Positions 17,504-25,655 of a stretch of 64,000 nt of DNA are shown here, in pieces. Both the position numbers and the translations under genes were made by a program. Each line of letters opens with the position of its first letter. Position 1 is the first letter of the stretch. Where the stretch lies: contig DATLLJ010000072.1 of assembly GCA_035537875.1 (NCBI GenBank), forward strand, positions 1 to 64,000. Direction: 5' to 3'. Under the pieces are notes generated by a model. The model worked only from the letters and a program-made list of their open reading frames with translations. It was not told where the DNA came from and did no database searches. The stretch is from DATLLJ01 sp035537875 (GTDB taxonomy: Bacteria; Acidobacteriota; Vicinamibacteria; Vicinamibacterales; CAVVIG01).

Positions 17504-17551
17504 GCCGAGGCGAAGTGAACGTCGTATGCTAGTATCCGCGCGTTCACGCAC

Positions 17552-19489
17552 GTGGACAAAAAGGTCCCCGTCCATCGCCGCGAATTCATGAAACGGGCTG
17601 CCGCCGCCGGCGCCGGCGCGATGGCGGCGCCTCCGTTTCTCCAGGGCCAGACCGCCTCGGGTCAGGCCGCGGCGCCGACACCACCGGCGGAGCCGCAGGC
17701 TGAGGCCGCCGAGACGTTGACCGGGGGGCGCAGCGGTTCGGACTTCATGGTCGACGTCATCAAGGCGTTGGGCGTACCCTACGTCTGCGCCAACCCCGGT
17801 TCCAGCTTCCGCGGCCTGCAGGAATCCATCGTCAACTACGGCGGAAACGCGCAGCCCGAATTCCTGACCTGTCTCCACGAGGAATCGGCGGTCGCGATGG
17901 CGCACGGCTACGCCAAGATCGAGGGCAAGCCGTTGATCGTCCTCGCGCATGGAACCGTCGGGCTGCAGCACGCGTCGATGGCCATCTACAACGCGTGGTG
18001 CGACCGCGTGCCTGTCTACATCATCCTCGGCAACACGCTCGACGCCGTGATGCGCTATCCCGGCGTGGAATGGGTGCACAGCGTGCAGGACGCCGCAGCG
18101 ATGGTGCGCGACTACGTGAAATGGGACGACACGCCCATTTCCCTCCAGCACTTTGCCGAGTCGGCGGTGCGGGCCTACAAGGTGTCGATGACTCCCTGGG
18201 CCGGCCCCGTGGTGCTGGTGGCCGACGCCGAGTTGCAGGAGCGACCGATTCCCGCGGCGCACTCGCCACTGCGGATACCGAAGCTGACGCTCGCGTCGCC
18301 GCCGCAGGCCGATTCGGGTGCAGTCGCCGAGCTGGCTCGACTGCTCGTGAATGCTGACGGTCCGGTCTTGATTGCCGATCGCGCCGCGCGGTCGCAAGCG
18401 GGGATGGAACGCCTCGTCGAGCTGGCGGAGCTGGTCCAGGCCGGCGTGGTCAGTACGCTGCCGAATACGATGCCGCCGATCGGCCCGGGTCGGATGAATT
18501 TTCCCTCCAGACACCCCCTCAACCAGACGCTGCGCAGCGCGGCGGCGATTGCCGAAGGCGACGTCGTCGTCGGCCTCGAGATCGCCAATTTCTTCGGTGC
18601 GGTCAATTCATATCGCGATCAGATCGAGCGCAGTTCGCGGCCGGCGACACGGACGGGCGCCAAGCTGGTGACGATCACGGCCGGCGAGCTCAGTTCCAAG
18701 GCGAACTACCAGGATTTCCAGCGCTATTCGGAAGTCGATCTGGCGCTGGCGGGTGATGCCGAGGCGACGCTGCCGTCTCTCATCGAGGCCGTGCGACGCC
18801 TGATGACACCCGATCGACAGCGCGCGATCGCCGACCGGGGCGCCAGGCTGGCAGAGGCCAGCCGGGCAGCCCGGGAGCGCGCGCGGACCGACGCGACCCA
18901 CGCCTGGGACGCCGTGCCGATCAGCACGGCGCGCCTCGCGGCTGAAGTGTGGGCACAAGTGCGGTCGGAAGACTGGTCGCTTGTGAACGGCGCGCTGAGT
19001 GGCTGGGCGCAGCGGTTGTGGAACTTCGAGAAGTACTACCAGTACATCGGGGTCTCTGGCGGATCGGGCATCGGCTATGGAGCGCCGGCGGCTGTCGGCG
19101 CGGCTCTGGCCAATCGAAAATACGGCCGCTTGTCGATCAGCCTTCAGAACGACGGGGACCTGCTGTACGCCCCGGGCGTGTTGTGGACGGCGGCTCGCTA
19201 CAACATTCCGATCCTGTTCGTGATGAACAACAACCGGGCGTATCACGAGGAGGTCATGCATCTGCAGCGGATGGCCGGCCGGCGCGAGCGCGGCATCGAC
19301 CGGGCCCATATCGGCAACGCGATCGACAATCCTTCGATCGATTTCGCGAAGCTGGCGCAGAGCATGGGCGTTCACGCAGAAGGCCCGATTGCCAACCCCA
19401 ACGACCTCGCGCCGGCGATCAGGCGGGCGGTTGCGACCGTGAAGGGTGGTCAGCCGGCGCTCGTCGACGTGATCGTGCAGCCCAGGTAG
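17552..19489 (+). CDS. Tat-signal thiamine-diphosphate-dependent enzyme (acetolactate synthase/decarboxylase superfamily)
   Basis: A 645-residue protein that opens with a twin-arginine signal (RREFMKRAAAAGAG, Arg9-Arg10, then an Ala-rich stretch and FLQGQ), then a Pro/Ala-rich linker, then the three-domain ThDP fold. The N-terminal pyrimidine domain has the catalytic-type glutamate Glu110 in CLHEESA followed by HGYAKIEG. The C-terminal cofactor motif begins NDG at 533-535 instead of the common GDG and ends VMNNNRAY. The middle domain is of the acetolactate-synthase kind. Tat export would allow delivery of the folded, cofactor-loaded enzyme to the periplasm, unusual for this superfamily. A c-type cytochrome follows 20 bp later and may take electrons (inference). 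The substrate is unknown. Confidence 0.83.
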   Translation: MDKKVPVHRREFMKRAAAAGAGAMAAPPFLQGQTASGQAAAPTPPAEPQAEAAETLTGGRSGSDFMVDVIKALGVPYVCANPGSSFRGLQESIVNYGGNAQPEFLTCLHEESAVAMAHGYAKIEGKPLIVLAHGTVGLQHASMAIYNAWCDRVPVYIILGNTLDAVMRYPGVEWVHSVQDAAAMVRDYVKWDDTPISLQHFAESAVRAYKVSMTPWAGPVVLVADAELQERPIPAAHSPLRIPKLTLASPPQADSGAVAELARLLVNADGPVLIADRAARSQAGMERLVELAELVQAGVVSTLPNTMPPIGPGRMNFPSRHPLNQTLRSAAAIAEGDVVVGLEIANFFGAVNSYRDQIERSSRPATRTGAKLVTITAGELSSKANYQDFQRYSEVDLALAGDAEATLPSLIEAVRRLMTPDRQRAIADRGARLAEASRAARERARTDATHAWDAVPISTARLAAEVWAQVRSEDWSLVNGALSGWAQRLWNFEKYYQYIGVSGGSGIGYGAPAAVGAALANRKYGRLSISLQNDGDLLYAPGVLWTAARYNIPILFVMNNNRAYHEEVMHLQRMAGRRERGIDRAHIGNAIDNPSIDFAKLAQSMGVHAEGPIANPNDLAPAIRRAVATVKGGQPALVDVIVQPR

Positions 19490-19509
19490 GCCGGGGAGCG
19501 AGGCCGAGG

Positions 19510-19845
19510 ATGCTGGTCAGGATCGCCGTGGCCGTGCTCGCGGCTGGCGTCGTCGCGGTGGCAGGTCAAGGGCCGGCGCCAGACGGCGACGTCGAGAAGG
19601 GCAAGACCGTCTACGTGAAGAACGGCTGCGCCGGGTGCCACGGGCTCGAGGGGCAGGGTGCGCCGACGAGCGGACCGCGTATCACGCCGCCGCTTCCGCT
19701 CGAGGCTTTCGTCAAGTACATCCGTGCGCCTCGCAATCAGATGCCGCCGTACACCGCGAAGGTGATGTCGGACGAGGAGCTGAAGGACGTCCGAGCGTTT
19801 CTGGCCGCTCGCCCGAAGCCCGCTCCGAGCGCGGTCGTGCCGTAG
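19510..19845 (+). CDS. Small exported c-type cytochrome
   Basis: A 111-residue class I cytochrome c. An N-terminal signal peptide (about residues 1-20) leads to one haem-binding motif, CAGCH at residues 40-44, preceded by GKTVYVKNG. A later methionine in NQMPPYT is the likely sixth ligand, followed by the usual C-terminal helix DEELKDVRAFLA. It should act in the periplasm as an electron carrier. It lies 20 bp downstream of the Tat-exported ThDP enzyme, so the two probably form an operon. Its stop codon directly abuts the stop of the convergent binding-protein gene. Confidence 0.88.
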   Translation: MLVRIAVAVLAAGVVAVAGQGPAPDGDVEKGKTVYVKNGCAGCHGLEGQGAPTSGPRITPPLPLEAFVKYIRAPRNQMPPYTAKVMSDEELKDVRAFLAARPKPAPSAVVP

Positions 19846-20649
19846 CTAGTTGACCGGCGCCGGTGGCGCGATCGTCGCGCTGTCCTCGACGCCGCTGGCC
19901 GTGAGCGCCTGCGCGATCAGTCCCGAGGCCTTGGCCTCCTCGATGAACTCGCGTAAGTACCTGGCCCCCGCCTCGCGCCCCTTCGGGACGCCCGCCGCCT
20001 GGGCAATCACCATGAATCGATCCTCCAGCACGTGAGATCCGGGAAGTCGCGCCGACGCGGTCACGAGCGCCGCGCGGACGCCGGCGAGGGCTTCCAGCTT
20101 GTCCGCGACGAACAGGTCGACGGCTTCCAGGGCAGACGGCGCGCGGACGATCTGGGCGCGCGTGAGGCTGCGGCTGAGGAACAGGTCGTAGGCGCTCTTG
20201 GCGCCCACGGCGATGCGGACCCCCTCGCGGTCCGCGTCCGCGGTCGTGCGAATCGGCGAGTTGGCGGGCACGAGGTACGTCCCTTCGATTTCCAGATAGG
20301 GCGCGGTGAAGCTGATCTCGGAGGCACGTTGGGGATCGACCGCCAGAAACGCGATATCCCAGGCGCCTGTCTTGAGTGCGTCAGTCATTTTGCCTGCGGC
20401 GTCGTACGGCACGAGCTCGACCGGCACGCCAAGCCGGCGCGCGAGCTCGCGAGTCAGATCCACCGTGACGCCCCGAAGCTCACCAGTCGCCGGATCCTTC
20501 TGCGCGAGGATGGGATTCCCATGGTTGATGCCGGCACGCAGCGTGCCGGTAGGCGCCAGATCGGAACGCACGGCAGGCAGTACCTGATCCACGGGTGAGC
20601 ATGATACGAGAAGGACCCCGGTCGTCAGTGCGAGCGTGATTTTGGTCAT
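19846..20649 (-). CDS. Solute-binding lipoprotein, amino-acid-type (PBP family 3)
   Basis: A 267-residue periplasmic binding protein of the bacterial extracellular family 3 (GlnH/HisJ-like). A signal peptide ends in a lipobox with Cys17 (LVSC). The mature protein has TGTLRAGINHGNP at its start, GVTVDLTRELARRLG and VELVPYDAAGKMTDAL, all typical of the fold, and the hinge-crossing FLAVDPQRASEISFTAPYLEI. No ABC permease or ATPase gene is adjacent, so it may supply a distant transporter or act as a sensor. The start MTKITLAL gives the signal peptide directly; a longer in-frame opening lacks one. Confidence 0.86.
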   Translation of the reverse strand: MTKITLALTTGVLLVSCSPVDQVLPAVRSDLAPTGTLRAGINHGNPILAQKDPATGELRGVTVDLTRELARRLGVPVELVPYDAAGKMTDALKTGAWDIAFLAVDPQRASEISFTAPYLEIEGTYLVPANSPIRTTADADREGVRIAVGAKSAYDLFLSRSLTRAQIVRAPSALEAVDLFVADKLEALAGVRAALVTASARLPGSHVLEDRFMVIAQAAGVPKGREAGARYLREFIEEAKASGLIAQALTASGVEDSATIAPPAPVN

Positions 20650-20667
20650 CGTCAACTCCCCGCTTCC

Positions 20668-20675
20668 CGTATAGT
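20668..20675. promoter_or_regulatory. Overlapping divergent -10 elements between binding-protein and LVIVD genes
   Basis: On the plus strand TATAGT (20670-20675) stands 8 nt before the ATG at 20684. On the minus strand TATACG (20668-20673) stands 18 nt before the binding-protein ATG at 20649. The two hexamers share four bases, so polymerase could not occupy both at once. The two start codons are only 34 bp apart. No clear -35 elements are seen. This is inferred from sequence only. Confidence 0.45.
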
Positions 20676-20683
20676 CTGACACC

Positions 20684-22003
20684 ATGACTCGACGCGAGCA
20701 CATCAAAGGTCTGTTCGGTCTGGCGGCCTTGTCGTGGCTGCCGGCGGGGGCCTGCGCGCGCGCTCCAGGGGAATCGCCCGCGCCGGCCCCGGGGAACGGG
20801 AGCCGGATTCGGCACCTCTCGTACAGCGACCAGGGTGGCCGCCCCGACGGCGTCCAAGTCATGGTCAACCGCGGTCATGTGTACGTCGGCCACATGTTCA
20901 GCGACGGGGTGACGATCCTCGACGCGGCGGATCCACGCCAGCTGAAGCCGGTCGGGTTCTTCACCGCGGGCGGCAATACGCGGACGCACCATCTGCAGGT
21001 CGCCGACGATCTGCTGCTCCTCGCCAACGGCGCGAACATCGTGGCCATGCAGTCCTACGACAACATGCGCGGCTACTTCGAGAACAACCTGGCCGACAGC
21101 ATCACCAACCGCAAGCCGTTTCGATCGGGACTGAGCATCCACGACATCTCCAGCCCTGAGGAGATGAAGGAGATCGCGTTCCTGGAGATCCCCGGCTTCG
21201 GCATCAACCGCCTGTGGTGGCCAGGAGGGCGCTACGCTTACGTTTCCGCACACTTCGACGGCTTCACCGATCACATCCTGTGCATCGTGGACTTGAACAC
21301 CATCACGAAGCCGGAGATCGTGTCGCGGTGGTGGCTGCCGGGCATGCATCGGGCCGGCGGGGAAACCTCCAGCGTGCCCGCGGGGCGGCGCGTGGCGCTG
21401 CATCACATGCTCACGGCCGGCGATCGCGGCTATGCCGCGTGGCGCGACGGTGGGCTCACCATCCACGACATCAGCGACCCGGCGAAGCCGACGCTCGTGT
21501 CGCGCATCAACTGGTCACCGCCGTTTCCAGGTGGTACGCACACGGCGCTGCCCCTGCCGGGCCGTGACCTGCTCGTCGTCGCCGACGAGGCGAACGCCGA
21601 GAAGTGCGCCAAGGGGACGTTTCACACCTTCGTCGTTGACATGCGCGCGCCGGAGAATCCGGTCCCGATTGCGACGTTACCGACGCCGCACGAACAGGAC
21701 TTCTGCACCATCGGCGTCTTCGGTCCGCACAACCTGCACGAGAACCGGCCCGGCTCCTTCCAGAGCGAGGAGACGATCTTCGCCACCTACAACAACGCCG
21801 GCGTCCGCGTCTTCGACATCAGGGACGCGTTCGCTCCGAAGGAGCTCGCCTACTGGGTCCCGCCCACCCCCACGAAGCTCATCGACCCGCGGCCCAACGT
21901 CTCGCTCGCGGCGAAGACGGCCGACGTTTACGTCATGACCGATGGAGTGATGTACGTCAGCGACTGGAATGCCGGTCTGCACGTCCTGCAGTACGAGGGC
22001 TGA
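20684..22003 (+). CDS. Exported LVIVD-repeat beta-propeller protein
   Basis: A 439-residue secreted protein made of repeated blades of the LVIVD type. Blade cores can be seen as VGHMFSDGVTILDAADP, GLSIHDISSPEE, CIVDLNTITKPEIV, GLTIHDISDPAKP, FVVDMRAPENP and GVRVFDIRDAFAP. The N-terminus begins TRREHIKGLFGLAALSWLPAGACA, which could be read as a Tat signal or a poor lipobox. No catalytic motif is recognisable; such propellers are often called choice-of-anchor or surface proteins. TATAGT 8 nt before the ATG suggests a leaderless transcript. It converges with the DASS transporter, with 19 bp between them. Confidence 0.8.
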   Translation: MTRREHIKGLFGLAALSWLPAGACARAPGESPAPAPGNGSRIRHLSYSDQGGRPDGVQVMVNRGHVYVGHMFSDGVTILDAADPRQLKPVGFFTAGGNTRTHHLQVADDLLLLANGANIVAMQSYDNMRGYFENNLADSITNRKPFRSGLSIHDISSPEEMKEIAFLEIPGFGINRLWWPGGRYAYVSAHFDGFTDHILCIVDLNTITKPEIVSRWWLPGMHRAGGETSSVPAGRRVALHHMLTAGDRGYAAWRDGGLTIHDISDPAKPTLVSRINWSPPFPGGTHTALPLPGRDLLVVADEANAEKCAKGTFHTFVVDMRAPENPVPIATLPTPHEQDFCTIGVFGPHNLHENRPGSFQSEETIFATYNNAGVRVFDIRDAFAPKELAYWVPPTPTKLIDPRPNVSLAAKTADVYVMTDGVMYVSDWNAGLHVLQYEG

Positions 22004-22022
22004 CCACGAATCCCGTGAACGG

Positions 22023-23555
22023 TCAGAAGAGGATCGGGCCCAGCGTCATCACCGCCGTGACGATCACCACGAAGGCCGCGACATCGAGGGCGAGGCCGTA
22101 CTTCATCATCGCCGTGATCGGGATGTGGCCCGAGCTGTAGACGATGGCGTTCGGTGCCGTGGAAATCGGCATCATGAATCCCATCGAGGCGCCGAGCGTC
22201 GCGCCGAGCGCGGGCTCGATCGGGCGCACGCCGGCGGCGATCGAGACGGCGATCACGATCGGGACGATCATGTTGGCCGAGGCGGTGTTCGACGTCGCTT
22301 CGGACAGCACGATGGCCGCGGCCGTGAACAGCGCTGTCAGCGCGAACGTCGTGTTCGACGGCAGCCACGTCGTGAGCCCTTCGCCCATCGCCTTCGCGAG
22401 GCCGGTCGAGAAGGCGAGCTGCCCCATGGCAAGCCCGCCTCCGTAGAGGAGCACGATACCCCAGTCGATGCGGACCGCCTCGTCCCATGTCAGCGTGAAG
22501 CGGCGTGCTCCCCAATCGACCGGCAGCACGAAAAGAAGCAGCGCGCCGATCATTGCGGCGACGCCTTCGGGCACGGAAGCCGCGTATGCGCGGCCGAACG
22601 CGCTCTGCTCCGCGCCCGCGACCGCGAGAAAGCCGGGGAAGATCCACAAGGCCACGGTGACCGAAAAGGCGAGCAGCACGTTGCGCTGTCCCCGGGAGAC
22701 CGGCCCGAGGCGGGCCAACTCTCTCGACACGACGGCGGCGCTCTCCCGCCCGACGGCGACACCCCGCCCGGCGGCCAGGTAGAACATCACCACGACGAAG
22801 GCGAAGATCACGATGACGATGGGGACACCGAGCGTCATCCACTGGAAGAAGGAGATGCGCACGCCCGCGATCCGATCGAGCATGCCGATCCCGATCAGGT
22901 TCGGTGGAGTGCCGACCGGCGTTCCCATGCCGCCGATCGAGGCCCCGAACGACGTGATCAACATCATCGCCAGCGCGAACTGCCGCAGCCGGGCCCTCGT
23001 GTCTTCGTCGCTCGCGCCCACACGCTGCAGGTGCGCGACGATCGACAGCCCGATCGGAAACATCATGGCCGTCGTCGCCGTGTTGCTGATCCACATCGAG
23101 AGGGCAGCGGCCACCCCGCCGTACACCGTGAGAATGCGCGCGGCGCTCGCGCCGACGAGCCGGGACGACAGGGCGGTGTAGGCGATGCGACGATCGACGC
23201 CGTGCACGAACATCGCCTGTGCCAGGATGAAGCTGCCGATGAACAGGAAGATGATGGGATCGGCGAACGGCGCGAGCGCGGCCTGGGCCGGCGCCACGAG
23301 AAAGACCACGGCGAGCACCGGTCCGAGCACCGCGGTGACGGCCATCGGCAGCGCTTCGGTGATCCAGAGGACGACCACCATCGCGAGGATGGCGGCCATG
23401 CGATGCGCTTCGGGTGAGACGGGCAACGGCGCCAGCAGCAGTGCAACGAGGACGATCGGCGCGAGTGCGAGTCCCACGGTCCCTCGCAGCCGGTTGAAGC
23501 GTTCCTCGGCGGGAGAGATGGTCTCAACCGGCTCGGTGGTGGCCTGCAGTGGCAT
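22023..23555 (-). CDS. DASS/SLC13-family sodium-coupled anion (dicarboxylate) transporter
   Basis: A 510-residue membrane protein with more than ten hydrophobic helices. Family signatures include AAILAMVVVLWITEALPMAVTA near the start, the conserved SxT-like substrate motif in WISNTATTAMMFPIG, and a second one in SEATSNTASANMIVPI; these re-entrant-loop Asn-Thr motifs bind carboxylate and sodium in characterised members. The likely substrate is a C4-dicarboxylate or sulfate. ATG 23555 is chosen; a GTG at 23576 is also in frame, with CATAAT 4 nt ahead of it, so the longer form is possible. Confidence 0.9.
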   Translation of the reverse strand: MPLQATTEPVETISPAEERFNRLRGTVGLALAPIVLVALLLAPLPVSPEAHRMAAILAMVVVLWITEALPMAVTAVLGPVLAVVFLVAPAQAALAPFADPIIFLFIGSFILAQAMFVHGVDRRIAYTALSSRLVGASAARILTVYGGVAAALSMWISNTATTAMMFPIGLSIVAHLQRVGASDEDTRARLRQFALAMMLITSFGASIGGMGTPVGTPPNLIGIGMLDRIAGVRISFFQWMTLGVPIVIVIFAFVVVMFYLAAGRGVAVGRESAAVVSRELARLGPVSRGQRNVLLAFSVTVALWIFPGFLAVAGAEQSAFGRAYAASVPEGVAAMIGALLLFVLPVDWGARRFTLTWDEAVRIDWGIVLLYGGGLAMGQLAFSTGLAKAMGEGLTTWLPSNTTFALTALFTAAAIVLSEATSNTASANMIVPIVIAVSIAAGVRPIEPALGATLGASMGFMMPISTAPNAIVYSSGHIPITAMMKYGLALDVAAFVVIVTAVMTLGPILF

Positions 23556-23618
23556 CGGTTGCTGAGGACCTCGCACGCGGATTATGGCATGCCTCCGACA
23601 GGGGCCCGCCTGCGGTGC

Positions 23619-24704
23619 TCATCGGGACGGCGAGCCTTCGGGCGCCGCTCGAAGATATTGGACCGGCCACGCAATTGACTGCCCGAGTTCACGGGCTGCC
23701 CGCAGCGGCCAGTAGGGGTCCCGTAAAAACTCGCGAGCCATGATGACCACGTCCGCTTGCCCGGTTCCGACGATCTGCTCGGCCTGAACAGAAGACGTGA
23801 TCAGCCCGACCGCGCCAGTCATGATTCCGGCTTCCCGGCGGATTCGCTCGGCAAACGGAGTTTGGTAGCCGGCACCCACCGGAATTTTGGCGTGAGGCGC
23901 GTTGCCGCCCGAAGAACAGTCGATGAGGTCGACGCCCAGCTTCTTCAACCGACGGGCCAATTCAATCGACTGCTCGAAATCCCAGCCGCCGGCGACCCAA
24001 TCAGTAACGGAAATGCGCACGAACAGCGGCATCCCCTCGGGCCAGACTGAGCGGACCGCCGCCGCGACCTCGCGAAGCAATCGGGTGCGATTCTCGAACG
24101 AACCCCCGTACTCATCGTGCCGTTGGTTGCTCAGGGGGGACAGGAACTCGTGAATCAAGTATCCATGCGCCGCATGAATCTCGATCACGCGAAAGCCGGC
24201 GTCCCTGGCGCGACGTGCGGCATTCGCGAACGATTCGACGACCTCCTGAATGCCTTCATTCGTGAGCGCGTGCGGCATGGGGTAACCCTCGGCGAACGCA
24301 AGGGAGCTCGGTGCCACGACCTTCGTCCAGCCTCCGAGGCGTTCGGGAACCGCCCCGTGACCGTCCCACGGCCGGTATGTGGTGGCCTTGCGTCCGGCGT
24401 GCGCCAGTTGCATGCCGGCCACGCTGCCTTGGGCGTCGATGAACCCGACGATTCGTGTCAGCGGCTCGATGTGATCGTCACTCCAGATGCCAAGGTCCTG
24501 GGGGCTGATCCGGCCTTCGGGAAGAACAGCAGCGGCCTCCGTCAACACCAATCCAGCCCCGCCTACGGCGCGACTTCCCAGATGGACGAAATGCCAGTCA
24601 TTCGCGTACCCGTCGACGCTGGAGTACTCGCACATCGGGGAAACGAACACGCGGTTTGCGAAGGTGAGATCTCGAATGGACAGCGAATCGAACAAATGAG
24701 CCAT
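23619..24704 (-). CDS. Old Yellow Enzyme-family NADH:flavin oxidoreductase (YqjM-like)
   Basis: A 361-residue FMN TIM-barrel ene-reductase. The start MAHLFDSLSIRDLTFANR and the VFVSPMCEYSSVDGYAND segment, with the conserved cysteine in PMCEYS, match the YqjM class of thermophilic-like OYEs. Substrate-binding residues HAAHGYLIHEFLSPLSN and RTRLLREV follow in the expected order, with GAVGLITSS and REFLRDPYW near the C-terminus. It should reduce activated C=C bonds using NAD(P)H. I chose ATG 24704, since the upstream in-frame extension reads through a CHRD gene remnant on the other strand. Confidence 0.92.
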   Translation of the reverse strand: MAHLFDSLSIRDLTFANRVFVSPMCEYSSVDGYANDWHFVHLGSRAVGGAGLVLTEAAAVLPEGRISPQDLGIWSDDHIEPLTRIVGFIDAQGSVAGMQLAHAGRKATTYRPWDGHGAVPERLGGWTKVVAPSSLAFAEGYPMPHALTNEGIQEVVESFANAARRARDAGFRVIEIHAAHGYLIHEFLSPLSNQRHDEYGGSFENRTRLLREVAAAVRSVWPEGMPLFVRISVTDWVAGGWDFEQSIELARRLKKLGVDLIDCSSGGNAPHAKIPVGAGYQTPFAERIRREAGIMTGAVGLITSSVQAEQIVGTGQADVVIMAREFLRDPYWPLRAARELGQSIAWPVQYLRAAPEGSPSR

Positions 24705-24738
24705 CGATGTGACGCTAACATAACGCCGCCGTTGGCCC

Positions 24739-24849
24739 GAATCCTCCCGATGCGGATCCATAAAATCGTCGATGCACTCGGGGAATGCGTACGTCAACGT
24801 TCACACGTCGCAGTTCACCCCGGGCGAGATTCGCGGCCAGATTGATTGA
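24739..24849 (+). pseudogene. 3' remnant of a CHRD-domain gene, frameshifted
   Basis: The plus-strand frame ending at TGA 24847-24849 reads SGNAYVNVHTSQFTPGEIRG then QID-stop, an excellent match to the C-terminal end of the CHRD domain (PF07452), whose hallmark is AYVNVHT followed by GEIRGQ. Just upstream the matching sequence continues in a different frame (KIVDAL, at about 24763-24779), so a base change has shifted the frame. Nothing upstream resembles the rest of a CHRD protein; instead the divergent OYE gene begins at 24704. I infer that the 5' part of a CHRD gene was deleted. A GC-rich hairpin follows 12 bp later. Confidence 0.7.
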
Positions 24850-24861
24850 GAAACCGGAAAC

Positions 24862-24891
24862 GAGGGCAGGGCGGGTTTCGCCCCGCCCTCG
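24862..24891. terminator. GC-rich hairpin, probable bidirectional terminator
   Basis: A perfect 8-bp stem (AGGGCGGG at 24868-24875 pairing with CCCGCCCT at 24882-24889) and a TTTCGC loop. It lies downstream of the minus-strand molybdoenzyme gene and just after the CHRD remnant on the plus strand. The downstream T-run is weak on both strands, so intrinsic termination is likely but not certain. Confidence 0.55.
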
Positions 24892-24908
24892 CTCCGGGAG
24901 GTTGCCAC

Positions 24909-25622
24909 TCAGGCGGCGGGCAACGGGGTGGTGGGCATCCCCGTCGAACCCAGCGACATGTCCGTGATGGCTTTGATGCTCCTGGCGCCGTACCGGAATG
25001 GCACGACCAGCCGGATGGGCGCGCCGTGCTGCGGCGTCAGCGGCTGATCGTTCATCATCCACGCCAGCATCACCTGACGGTGCATCATCGTCTCGATATC
25101 CTCGTCGATGTAGTACCTGTCCGAGGCGACGAGGCGGACGTAGTGGCCGAACGGCTGCACGTCCAGCAGCTTGGCGACGTCGGAGAACCGCACGCCGGTC
25201 CACTTGACGATGCCGCGCGGGTTGGGGCTGCCGCACTGCAACAGCGTCACCATCGAGACGCGTGGCAGTTTGTCGAGATCTTCGAACGTCAGCGTGCCCG
25301 TGCGCTTCGCCATTCCGCGGGCGTCAACCTTGATCTTCAGCCGGCGGTAGTCGTAGTCCATCTGGGGCGCCTGCCCCTTGGTGTAGCGCCACATGAAAGG
25401 CTCGGTAATCGGGCCCGCCGCGCTGGCCGGATGCTCGGGCGCAGAGCCGTCAGGGTTGAGCGGAAGCGGGGCGATGGTCCGGGGTGTGATATCCACCAAT
25501 GTGTCCGGTACCGGCGGGGCCGGCGGCGGGCCTTGCGCCAGCAGCACGTCCGGCAGGCCGAGCGACAGGCCGGCCAGCGACGCCCCCGACACTTTCATGG
25601 CGTCTCGACGGGAAATAGTCAT
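24909..25622 (-). CDS. Tat-exported molybdopterin-dependent oxidoreductase (sulfite-oxidase-fold domain)
   Basis: A 237-residue protein with a Tat signal (SRRDAMKVSGASLAGLSLG; Arg5-Arg6) and a single sulfite-oxidase-type Moco domain. The domain shows GTLTFEDLDKLPRV, then LLQCGS with Cys130 as likely molybdenum ligand, then WTGVRFSDV and, later, HGAPIRLVVPFRYGARSIK, the standard order for YedY/SorA-like enzymes. No C-terminal dimerisation domain is present. A GGAGGAG Shine-Dalgarno element is 5 nt before the ATG. It diverges from the persulfide dioxygenase fusion by 33 bp. The substrate is unknown; a sulfur compound is suggested by neighbours. Confidence 0.85.
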   Translation of the reverse strand: MTISRRDAMKVSGASLAGLSLGLPDVLLAQGPPPAPPVPDTLVDITPRTIAPLPLNPDGSAPEHPASAAGPITEPFMWRYTKGQAPQMDYDYRRLKIKVDARGMAKRTGTLTFEDLDKLPRVSMVTLLQCGSPNPRGIVKWTGVRFSDVAKLLDVQPFGHYVRLVASDRYYIDEDIETMMHRQVMLAWMMNDQPLTPQHGAPIRLVVPFRYGARSIKAITDMSLGSTGMPTTPLPAA

Positions 25623-25639
25623 CGAACTCCTCCAGCAGT

Positions 25640-25647
25640 GTTATACA
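25640..25647. promoter_or_regulatory. Overlapping divergent -10 elements between molybdoenzyme and persulfide dioxygenase fusion
   Basis: The 33 bp between the two start codons hold TATAAC on the minus strand (25640-25645) and TATACA on the plus strand (25642-25647), sharing four bases. The minus-strand gene has a good Shine-Dalgarno element (GGAGGAG); the plus-strand ATG is 8 nt after its hexamer with no ribosome site. Inferred from sequence only. Confidence 0.45.
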
Positions 25648-25655
25648 ACCAATTC

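Noticed and set aside
21969..23417. 482-codon plus-strand frame over the DASS transporter
   Set aside because: The translation is almost all His, Arg, Asp and Glu, as expected from the reverse of hydrophobic helices; the minus-strand transporter is clear.
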